The translations under genes were made by a program, and so were the position numbers. Shown here in pieces: positions 52,108-62,243 of a stretch of 64,000 nt of DNA. Source of the DNA: Pratylenchus scribneri (lineage: Eukaryota; Nematoda; Chromadorea; Rhabditida; Pratylenchidae); NCBI GenBank assembly GCA_030063045.1, contig JAQSEB010000203.1, positions 682,001 through 746,000 on the forward strand, read 5' to 3'. Positions within the stretch are counted from its first letter, which is position 1. Each line of letters opens with the position of its first letter. The notes under the pieces are model-generated. The model ran no database searches and was not told the DNA's origin. It worked only from the letters and a program-made list of their open reading frames with translations.

Positions 52108-54664
52108 TTATTCGGCATTCTTCTCGAACAAAGCTTTCACAGAGCAATTGGCCAATTTGACGCCATAATCACCAAATCGGAGTCGACGGTCTCTTCCCAA
52201 GCATCTCAATCGAAGGTAACGCATTCCGACGGGATAGTCTTTGAATTTATGCTCCACATGGTTCCAGCCTTCAGCTAAATTTAATAAAATTTAAAAATAA
52301 CTAAAATTTAAAAGGATGCCAATTAATTTAAGCATAAAATCAATAGCATGGAATTTACCAAGAAATTTTTATATGGATTTTTGAGGTCTGACCAAAGCAA
52401 AGACAAGCTTTTTTAAACCCTATCATGCCTAAAATCTAGCTCTATAGAAATCAAATTTTTTATCCTAAATCGCATAGATTGCATTTCGTTATAGCCAGGT
52501 TTTACATGTCCTCAAAAATTATTTTTTGACACCCAAAAAATTGAGTAAGCATAAATTAAAAAAAATATTTTGTAAATAAAATTCCCACCTCGTCCTTTTT
52601 CAAATGGTAATGTGATCATTACACTAATCGTGCTGCCATTATTGACTTCATGAAAATCGCCAACATTTGGTTTACAGAAGTAATAATAATTTGGGTCAAT
52701 TTGATCCACCGCCTCTTCGGATACCAATGAACAAATTATATTGTAACAGGAAGCAATATCACGGCGATTGGCGACCATTTCGGTGACAACAATGGTTGGG
52801 CGGAAATTGTCCATGATGTCGTCCTTAAATTTTTACAATAATTTGTTTGTTTTTTAAATAGATATTCATTATTTCTTTTTACAATTGAATTATAATATTA
52901 TAATTGATATATTGCAATAAATATTGGAAAATTCAGGAAATGTTGAATCTTGAATGTCGGAATAGTAAATTTTGGAAATCTTAGCTTCAAGTCTTCGTAC
53001 AAAATCGAGAATGGGTTCTTTCGATTCAGTATGGTCGATTTAATCTACAAAACTTCAATTTCAGAGCGAAATATGGTTTGGGAAAAAATAAGAAAATAAA
53101 AATAGGATTTGGTTTATTTTAAACTACAGTCAAGCTTTTAAAACATTTAACCAAGTATCTACTAAATTCTAGAATTTACAAATTTCCAATGTTTTTTTTA
53201 TTAAAAAGATTAAAATTATTTTTGATATAAAAAACTTACAGTCAATCCTTCATCGGCCAGTTTGATTAGAATACATTTTGCAAAATGATCATAGCCAACA
53301 GCCAAGCAGGCTGGAATTTGTTCGATGAATTCCGGCGGAATTTCCGACTGACTATCAAGGAAAACTGGTGGAATTTCAATTCGAGCATGACCGATCTTTC
53401 TTAAAATTGAATAATAGATTAGTGCTATTTTTTAATTTCTAGAGAGTTTAAAATTTTTAATATAAAATGGATTTGTTTTTTATATCATTTTTAATTTATG
53501 TTGAATAAAATTTTTTCTGCCGATTTTGATTTAAACTTGACCAAAAATAATGTTTTTGCAAAAATTGTAATTTGTGATTAATGACCAAATCTCCCAACTC
53601 ATATAAATTCTAGAGCATCAATTTATGGCTCATTCAATTTGGTATAATGAATTTAGTTTGGTCAATGCTAATCCTGGTCAGATTTGATTCGTTTAAAAAG
53701 CTAAACCGGTTTAAAAAGATTGAAATTTTAATGGTAATATAAGGTTTAAACTGAATTGAAATTAAATGTTAATTAAATTGAGAAAAATCAGAATCGGCTA
53801 CATCAAATAAATTTATAAATAATAAAGAAAATGATTTACTAAAAATGTAAAACTAACTCTAAAGGATCAGGGATGTCCTCTTTATGCCAGATAATGTCAT
53901 CTGCCTGCCATCTTGGATCCAATTTCAAGCTTTGTTCATTTCGCAGTTCCAAATCCCAACAGTCCTTGATAAAGTTCCGCCCAAAACAATGCTTGAGTGC
54001 CATCATTTGGAATGATTTTGGGGAAATGCCAGTCAATTTTGGCCAATCCAAATGATATCCATCATAGTCCATTTTGTCATGCCAAAAGTAACTTCCCGAT
54101 AAAATTCGGTCCCATTGTTGCGAGACCTGAATAAATTGGAAAAATTATAAAGAATTTTCTTATTAAAAATTTGGCTTGACAAATTTCTTGAGATTTTAAC
54201 GGAAGGTTCAATGGTTTATCCTAGGATCACAATAACCATATGTTATATCCAATTGATAGAACTGGTCAAGATGCACCGATTGATTTGTAAAGCTTAATTT
54301 TTACACTATTAATCGAAATTGAAAAATTTTTTACTGGTTAATCCTTTAATTTTGATTAAACCATGAAAATTTATTATCTTTTTTTATGTTCTTGTCGAAT
54401 TCTATATGTCATAAAACTGTGTCAAGGTAGTACTAAACCCTTATTAATATAAATTTTAATTAGAAATCTTGAGTTTGTAATTCCGTTTTGTTTATCAAAA
54501 ATTTCGGATATTTCCAGTTTTTGTGATAATTTTTATACAATTTCTTGATAATTTATATCTTAAATTCAAACCTGCGTGCAAGTTTTCAACAATTCTTTAG
54601 CCGGCATTCTCAGCAGGATCAATGCCAGCCCATCATCGGAAGCAGCGGATAAATCAATAATCAT
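52108..54664 (-). CDS. F-box plus FBA protein, intact copy 2, altered glycan loop
   Basis: Exons 54572-54664, 53858-54126, 53240-53399, 52589-52823 and 52108-52274; 924 nt, 307 aa, phases close. F-box: MIIDLSAASDDGLALILLRM and VSQQWDRILSGSYFWHDKM. FBA: HCFGRNFIKDCWDLELRNEQ, HARIEIPPVFLDSQ, MDNFRPTIVVTEMVANRRDI. Two positions conserved in paralogs have changed: the exon 4 end reads FEKGRG instead of FGQWQG, and the C-terminal loop reads RLRFGDYGVK instead of a Trp-containing QxWxGHYGVK. In FBXO2 this loop holds the Trp that stacks on chitobiose, so glycan binding may be lost or changed (inference). The 5' leader has an acceptor-like TTTTAAAG. Confidence 0.85.
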
Positions 54665-55024
54665 TTTTTGGATGTTGTTTTTCTGTCGCTTGAAAACTTT
54701 TGCAAATAAATTATTCAATAAAATACTCAAATATGAACTTTAAAAAAAACGATAAACTCCAATTATTTAGGTAGTTGTTTGACATAAAAATGAATTAAAT
54801 GAATCCAAAAATGAATGTGGGGATTTAACCACAGAAAATTCGTTAATTTTTTTAGAAAAAATTGAAAATTACTTTTATTCAAATAAATTCAGCAAAAAAT
54901 CAAAATTCGGTCAAAGTTGCATTTTTAAATAAATGGAATGAATTAAATTCGCTGATTGAGAGAACAAAACAAAGGCATTTGATAAATTAAAATCGATCTA
55001 TTTCCTTTTTATTCCACTTCCTCA

Positions 55025-57942
55025 TTATTCGGCATTCTTCTCGAACAATGCCTTCACTGAGCAATTGGCCAATTTGACGCCATAATGTCCGGCCCAGCCT
55101 TGACGATCCTTTCCCCAGCATTTCAATTTCAAGTATCGCATTCCGGCGGGATAGTCTTTGAATGTATGCTCCACACGGTTCCAGCCTTCAGCTAAATTGA
55201 ATTAAAATTAAAATAACCTAATTAAAAAGATTCCTGTTAACTTATTAGACATAAAATCATGGAATTTATCCAAAAAGTTTTGTGTCGATTTTTGAGGCTT
55301 GAATCTAACTTTAAATCTAATCCTAAAGTAGACAACATTTTACTATGGCCAAGCTGAATGGCCTATAGAAAGTCATTTAATTTATCCAAAAAAAACACTG
55401 AATTTGGCAACTATCCTTCGTGTCGAAAAATATTATATTTTTGAGGCCATATAACTTGGCCAAATCGGACCTCTTTAAGATTCCCAACCTTTAGTCCATT
55501 GCCCCTAATACAATCCTGGCCTTGAACCCTAACTTTGAGCCCTAATACCTAGCTATGGCCAAGTAATATGGCCTCAAAAATATAATATTTTTCGACAAGA
55601 ATAATTTTGGAGAAATTCAATGTTTTTTTGGACAAATTAATATTATCTTATGGCCTAAAAGTCAGCAAAAATTCTATGATTTAATAAGTATTTAAATTTA
55701 CATTTTCTCAAATTAAAAATATTTGAATAGTGTAAATAAAATTCTTACCCTGCCATTGTCCAAATCGTAATGTGATTGTCACGCCAACTGAACGGCCATT
55801 ATCATCCCTGTGTTCTTCACGAAATTCGCCATCCTCTCCACGAATGAACCGATGAGCATAATGTTGGTGTTCCATTTCATCGTTGACTCCCAATGAACAG
55901 CTCATTTGATAGCGGGAACCACAATCCCGGCGATTTCCGACCATTTCGCTGACAGTGATGGTTGGACGGAAATTGTCCATGATGTCATCCTTAAATTTTT
56001 AAAATTATTTTTTCAAATTGTTTTATTAAGAAAAAATGCAATTTTTTTATAAAAAATCAATATAAATAAAAAACTCACATTCAATCCTTCATCAGCCAAT
56101 TTGATCACAATGCATTTTGTGAAGCGATGATAACCGGTGGCCACACATGCCGGAATTGGCTCGTCGAATCCGGGCGGAATTTCTGCTGGCTGACCATCAA
56201 GGAAAACGGGCGGAATTTCAATTCGAGGTACATCTCTGAAAAAATGAAATTTGATCGACGCATTTTTGTAATATTTTTGTAAGAATTATGATGCACCCGA
56301 TTTTGTTGTTTTATTTTTTTGCTAAACTCGTAGGCACCCTAGTGCGCATTAATTTATGTCTCATTCAACATGATATGGTCAATTTAGTTGGGTAAAAGTT
56401 GCCAGATTATAGCCTAAAATTTCAGTTGGCCACAGTGACTGTTATAGGATTTTTAGGTTTAGCGACCGAAAATTTTTAAAAATTCTGTGATATTCTGGAA
56501 AAAAGTAGCAAGAAAGGGTAATATGAGCACTGATGGTGCGAACGCGGTGAATTTTTGGTTTTTAGTGAATTTTGCAAAAGAAAAATCCTTTTTTTATCTC
56601 TACCCCCATGGCACCACGGGTTGCTAACTATTCAAGGAGGGGGTGCGCAACCTTGCACACCCCCTTAAATCAACATTGGTTGGCCATAACTTTGATTTTC
56701 TTGAAATTTTTGCAAAATTTTTTTATATTTTACTATAAATTTTGTGCAATAAAAATTTTGAATTTTTGGAAAAAAACGACCAAAAAATTTTTATTTGATT
56801 ATTTCCTCATTTGAAAATTTTTTCTGGCTACACCCTTGCTAATAAGAAGTATAGTGTTCTATAAAATGGTAAGCCAAAAAACTAACCCTCCAGTACTGTC
56901 CTCTTCTTGCCAAATAATGTCATCTGCCTGCCATCGTGGGTCCAATTTCAAGCTTTGTTCATTTCGCAGTTCCAAATCCCAGCTGTCCTTGATAAAGTTT
57001 CGCCCAAAACAATGCTTGAGTGCCATCATTTGGAAAGATTTGATGGAAATGCCAGTCAATTTTGGCCAATCCAAATGATATCCATCATAATCCATTTTGT
57101 CCCGCCAAAAGTAGCTTTCCGAAAGAATGCGATTCCATTGGGGCGAAACCTGGAAAAATTTGGGAAAATATATTTTTGTAAAATTCAACTTCGAACTTAA
57201 TTGTGAAATCCTAATTGATTTATTAGTGAAATATTTAATTTCCGGAAAAAATATTAAAATACAGAAAAGATTATAAATAAGTACTAATTTTTTTAGTGTT
57301 TAGAAATTTATCCTAGATCCCCAAACCATATTTCCAATCGATAGAGCTCGGCGAGAAGTATTGATTGTTGGATATTTTGACAGGGTTTAAGACGGTTTAA
57401 CATCTTTAATATTTGACTAAAACAAACAAATTATATACCATTCAATGCGTCTTAGCGAAATCTATCGAATCTCGAATGGTTATATGGTTTTGGGGTCTAG
57501 GATAGACCATAAATCTGTTATAATCTTTTCACCATTTTTAATATCCCTGGCCACTATTAACTAATAAGATGATGATTATCATTTATGAATTTGTGGTATT
57601 TAATTTTGCCAAATTCATAGAAAAAAGTGAAGATAATAGGTGCTCAATGGTTGGTCCTAGACCGCAAACCCAATCGCTAGAACTCGACAAGAATTTAAAA
57701 TTGGTTATTAAATCTATGCAAAATCATTAAACGATGCGCCACGATGAAATCTATTGTTATATGTTTTGAAGGTCTAGTATAAATGGACCGTTATAATTTT
57801 TTCGTCATTTTCAATTTTTGGAACAATCTTTTTTAAAATAAATCCAAACCTGAGTGCAAGTTAGCAACAATTCTTTGACTGGCATTCTCATCAGGATCAA
57901 TGCCAGCCCATCATCGGAAGCAGCGGATAAATCAATAATCAT
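55025..57942 (-). CDS. F-box plus FBA protein, intact copy 3
   Basis: Exons 57850-57942, 56887-57149, 56079-56235, 55749-55989 and 55025-55191; 921 nt, 306 aa, phases close. F-box: MIIDLSAASDDGLALILMRM and VSPQWNRILSESYFWRDKM. FBA: HCFGRNFIKDSWDLELRNEQ, VPRIEIPPVFLDGQ, MDNFRPTITVSEMVGNRRDC and the canonical GWAGHYGVKLANCSV loop. It lies 270 bp downstream of the PUR-like gene at 58212-60554 and 361 bp upstream of the next F-box gene on the same strand. Expected to be an SCF substrate receptor for glycoproteins. An open, conserved upstream stretch (NNLFAKIFKRQ) precedes MIID but begins with TTG, so it is more likely leader than coding. Confidence 0.87.
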
Positions 57943-58211
57943 TTTCTTGTTGTTGCTATTTTGTCGTTTGAAAATTTTTGCAAATAAATTATTTAACAAA
58001 ATACTCAAATGAACTTAAAAGATAAAAAATATTGATGAAATTTGCATAAATAAATAAATAATCGATATTGAAATTTGATATTAAACAAAATTCTTTAAAA
58101 TAAAATTTAAAAATTTTTAATTAAATTTATCATTTATAAATTATAAAACATTTTCAACAAAATTGCATATTCTTCATCTTATTCATCCTTCAATTTCTTC
58201 ATTTTATTATT

Positions 58212-60554
58212 TTACATCCGTAGTTCAAGTCCAACCATAAGGAATTGTTTTGGTATTTTTGCCGGTGCCTTTTGCTCAATCATTTCTGTTCCATCATGTC
58301 GAATTAGCATATCGACCATATGTTCACGCAGCCAAAGCAATGCTTCCAATGGTAGAAAGATACTTCTAATTGTATTGAGCTCCAAACTCAGTGCACAAAG
58401 TCGAATAATGCATAATTGTTTTTGGCTGTCATTTTTATTTTTATTTGGAAACAAGAACAAGTCCAGTTGAAATTTGTGGTTTTTGCCAATCATTTCGAAG
58501 CTGCGTCGTTTCACATGTTTGGGTTGGTCAACATTATCTATAGAATAAGTAATTATGATGCATAAGGCATAGGCATGATTTAAAAACGGTAAATATTTAG
58601 AATGAAAAAAATAGAACATGGCCAAAAGATTAGTGGGTTTTTTGCCGAAAGTTTAATAACTTGTTAGTGCTTGTGCTTGATCCTAGACCCCAAACCATTT
58701 ACCATATTTATAGAGCTCATCAAGACGCGTCGATTGATATATAGTTTGTTGGGGTTTGGTTCAAAACTAAAAGAGTTATAAACCAAAAAGCAAATTAGGT
58801 TTAAATGGTTTAACACTTTGAATTTGGCCAAACCGTGATAACAAATTATATATCAATCATGCGTCTTGATGAGCTCAACGGTACTAGTCTGTTATTGGGG
58901 GGGGGGGGGGGGGTGGCACATTTTAATGGGGATGCAAAATTTTAGTGGGGGTGCACCGTAAAATTTATTATTCTCCCACCCCCGGTATTTTAAAGACCCT
59001 TATAGAATAGAAAATTGCCCTAAATGGAATTCCACTTATACTAACTCTAAACCATATTCACCCTAAATCCTACCCCTAAAACCAATTCAGCCCTAATTAA
59101 ATCTGATCCTAGCCTATGTAGACCCTTAATAAGGTTTTCCTTAATCCCTAACGAAGTTTACGATAAGAGGAGGTCCCGGATGAGTTTAGGGGTAGAACAG
59201 GGTTAGATATAGGGATAGTGGTATGTTAGACTTTTAAGGTTTAGAATTTCTTCTCGTACTATATTATTCAGTTCATAAACTATAAGGGGAGGCAGAATAA
59301 TAAATCTTACGATGCACCCCCTCCCCCCATTAAAATTTTGCCCCCCCCCCCCAATAACAGTAGTACCGAGCTCAACAAATATGCTAAATGGTTTGGCGGT
59401 CTAGGAACAAGCACTAAACAGTTATCCTCAAAAAACTGATCTCTCGGCAAAAGATACCAAATTTCTCGGAAAAAAATATTTTTCTCGTTTATTTATAATG
59501 ATTCAGTCTTCAATTTTTGTCCTATACATCCAAACCATATAGTTATTGAATCGAAAGATCTCTTGAAGACGCATCGTTTGAAATGTTTTATTTGGCTTAG
59601 GTTTGTCTAATTTTAAATAAGTTTTGAACCATAAACCGGATGGTTTAAAAGGTTTCATATCCTTAATTTTTCAATGTTTTTTTTGGCATGGACCCAAGCA
59701 AACCTTGATGAGTAAATTTTTGATCAGCAAATTCCCTGATGAGTTCATTCATTTTGTGTACAAAGGAATAGGCATCCTCGGGAACCAAGATGTTGCGAAA
59801 ATTTAATCCAAATTGATTTTGAGTTTTGTACTGGAAATACTTTAATTTGGGTAGGAAAAATTATTTTATTTTTTGTAAACAAATGCAAACAAAATATACC
59901 TCAATTCGAAAGAATTTTTGTCCATTTTTTCCTTTTTGTAGCTTCAGTTTTAATATTTGATTATATGAATTTTTCATAAAAAAATAATTGCGATATAACA
60001 TATTGATGTCGGGAATTGGAATTTCGTATTGTTCATTATGTTCCTTCGCAATATTTATTGGTGTTTCGGGAGATGAAATTGGCGAAGTGAAATTTGAACC
60101 ATTGAGTATTTCTGTTGGTTGTTCATTTTGTTCAATTGAAGTTGGCATTTCAGCCATTGATGAAATTGGTGAAGAATTTGTGTTATCATTGTTGGGAGAA
60201 TAAATGTCATAATTTTTGGTGCAAAATTGGTTGCGGTGGACAAGCTGTATTAAAATGAATGCCCAATTTATTTTGTTTCGTATGTTTTTGGATTTTAATT
60301 TATTTTGTTTAATTCCGCCAATTATTTGGAGACAAAAATAACCAAAATTCTCTTTCCCTCATTTAAGTAACCAGCTTTTTTTTGATAAAAACCTGCTGAT
60401 GATTCTTGAAATTGCAATTAGGTCTGCAACCGTGGATTTGCGAAATTTGACCACCAAATATTGCGGTTGAATTTTGCCAATTTGAAAATGATGCTTTGCT
60501 GCTAACTTTATTTGCACGAATTAATTGATAAGGAAAACGACGTATTTGGAACAT
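58212..60554 (-). CDS. PUR-like repeat protein with presequence-like N-terminus, copy 3
   Basis: Exons 60393-60554, 59900-60244, 59704-59839 and 58212-58537; 969 nt, 322 aa, phases close. Basic presequence-like N-terminus MFQIRRFPYQLIRANKVSSK; a long Ser/Glu/Asn linker; repeat 1 (LKLKLQKGKNGQKFFRIE, then NILVPEDAYSFVHKMNELIR); repeat 2 (KFQLDLFLFPN, KQLCIIRLCALSLE, LPLEALLWLREHMVDMLIRH); tail KIPKQFLMVGLELRM. The longest and apparently intact family member. A poly-T acceptor TTTTTTTTAG lies just before the ATG (9 nt), fitting spliced-leader addition. Intron 3 (58538-59703) was enlarged by a 488-bp MITE and foldback arms. Function unknown; PUR-type nucleic-acid binding in mitochondria is a hypothesis from pattern only. 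Confidence 0.75.
58880..59367. mobile_element. Mutator-like MITE with poly-G TIRs (488 bp)
   Basis: A perfect 9-bp duplication GAGCTCAAC flanks it (58871-58879 and 59368-59376), as for Mutator-like elements. The inverted ends start GGTACTA and continue through CTGTTATTGGGGG, a long G run, and GATGC...AATTTTA...TTATTATT. It is nested in the arm of an older foldback repeat (CCTAGACC...GAGCTC) that extends to about 58640 and 59460. Confidence 0.82.
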
Positions 60555-60734
60555 TTTTGCAGGCTAAAAAAAATTTATAAAATTAATCAATTAAAAGTTA
60601 CATTAAAATTTGATAATTAATTATTAAATTAATTAATGTGCGAGTATTAAAAAAAATAAAAATTCATCAGGGCACGCACATGCAAACCTTAAAACCTTTT
60701 CTAAAAGGGTGCGGTTTTCGCCCAACGAATAAGT

Positions 60735-61086
60735 TCTTTTTGCCGAAGAATCGGTTTCTTTTGCCGAAAGTTTAATAACTTGTTGGTATTTGATCCTACA
60801 CCCATAAACCTTATACTACCCATTTTTTATAGAGCTAATCGATACGTGTCGAACGGTATATATTTTGTCGCGGTTTGGTTCAAAACTAAAAGAGTAACCA
60901 AAAATCATAACTGGTTTAAACCGTTTAATATCTTTGTATTTAAACAACAAACCATGACAAATTATAACCATTCGACGCGTCTCGATTAGATTTATAAAAT
61001 GGGTATAAGGTTTATGGGTGTAGGATCAAATACCAACAAGTTATTAAACTTTCGGCAAAAGAAACCGATTCATTCGGCAAAAAAAA
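60735..61086. mobile_element. ~350-bp foldback element
   Basis: The left arm runs TTTTTGCCGAAGAATCGGTT, CTTTTGCCGAAAGTTTAATA, ACTTGTTGGTATTTGATCC, then CACCCATAAACC. The right arm repeats it inverted with few changes. AAACCTTTTCT occurs on both outer sides but not next to both ends, so a target duplication is uncertain. Confidence 0.65.
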
Positions 61087-61316
61087 CCTTTTCTCAAAAC
61101 CACTACATTATAAAATAACGAAAATGTCTACACTCTACACTCTACTCTAGAGCTCTAGACTCACACACACTGTGCATAAATATTGATTTATTGAGATCGA
61201 AAAAAATAGCAGAACTGAGCTGAGAGGACCACTTTAACCCCTCGGTCACAATGGGGCGTTTGTCGGCCGCGGAAAGCGGAGAGCGTTTTGGCATTCCGCC
61301 GAGTGTTGGTCACATA

Positions 61317-61451
61317 AAACGGAATTCCGCATTCCGTCGCCGAAAAATAATTCCGCCCATTTTGTGGTCACATGACCAGTTTCCTCCTAAATCATTGTGA
61401 CCACAAAATAGGACGGAATTTTTTTCGGCGACGGAATGCGGAATTCCGTTT
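61317..61451. mobile_element. 135-bp palindromic element
   Basis: AAACGGAATTCCGCATTCCG and GTCGCCGAAAAA run into ATTTTGTGGTCACA, then a ~25-bp loop, then the inverted copy. It lies in the spacer 60555-61743 between divergent genes. The neighbouring 61240-61315 shares CATTCCG-type pieces. Confidence 0.6.
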
Positions 61452-61743
61452 GGCTAAAAATTGCCAGAAATATCTACTAGTGAATTGACAAAAAACAACT
61501 CTCCTAAAAAGCCTAGAGTTTTTATTTAACATTTAACCCGCGACATTATTGATTGATAGAACTTTCTTACTGCAAAAATCCTTTCCCAACCATCATTCAT
61601 CACATCACACCACAGTCACGGATTTTCAAATTCAATCAATACCTTTTTCCCCAATTAAATTTTATTTTATCGAAAAATAGGAGTTCTTAAAATTTATTGA
61701 ATTTAAGGAAATTTATTCCATTAAAACATTGAAATTATTTAAA

Positions 61744-62112
61744 ATGGAACAACTGCAGCAAAATAATGATGCGGAAATGGCAAAAATGCTCAATAAAATT
61801 GATGAAGCCAACCAAAAAGAAGCAGAATTGAAAGAAGAATTGGATAAAGCAATTGCCAAATTGGCGCGAATTGAACGTGAAACGAAAGAGGAAATTGCCA
61901 AATTGACGGATAAAATCAGCAACATTTTGGATGAAAAACGCACTCTGCTGGGTCAATTTGAGGAAATGGTTTTATTTTAAATGTTTATTTTTGAAATTTT
62001 AATAATTTTTAAGCAACAAAAGCAATCAGCGAATGAATCGACAATTTCCATTGATGAATTAATGCAACAAAGGAAAAGAGCAGCAGCGGATGAAGAAGAG
62101 TCTGATGAGTGA
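61744..62112 (+). CDS. small coiled-coil protein (2 exons)
   Basis: Exons 61744-61968 and 62014-62112 with a 45-bp intron (GTTTTA...TTTAAG); phase 0 closes, 107 aa. It is almost entirely one Glu/Lys/Ala-rich coiled coil with heptads (MAKMLNKIDEANQKEAELKE, LARIERETKEEIAKLTDKIS), then an acidic end (AAADEEESDE). A basic RKR precedes the acid tail. No family is recognised. It sits 130 bp upstream of the next gene on the same strand. ATG 61744 was chosen as the first Met in frame. Confidence 0.6.
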
Positions 62113-62243
62113 TGACGGTTTGGCAATCAAAAAACCGAAGTATTCGGAAAAGAGATTTAAAAATAAAATTTGCTAGAAAAATTTAATTTTAAAGAATCCC
62201 AAATTGGCAAATCGATAGCATTGATTGGAATAAACGCACTGAA

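Noticed and set aside
56572..56814. 80-codon plus-strand frame in an F-box gene intron
   Set aside because: Lies in intron 2 of the gene at 55025-57942, Phe/Lys-rich and unrelated to any family.
57811..58008. Longer F-box protein starting upstream (NNLFAKIFKRQ)
   Set aside because: The upstream frame starts with TTG and paralogs lack a common ATG; MIID is the first shared ATG, so I treat the stretch as conserved leader.
61680..61744. Start of the coiled-coil gene upstream at TTG 61729
   Set aside because: The first ATG in frame is 61744; the upstream codons follow no acceptor that would demand their use.
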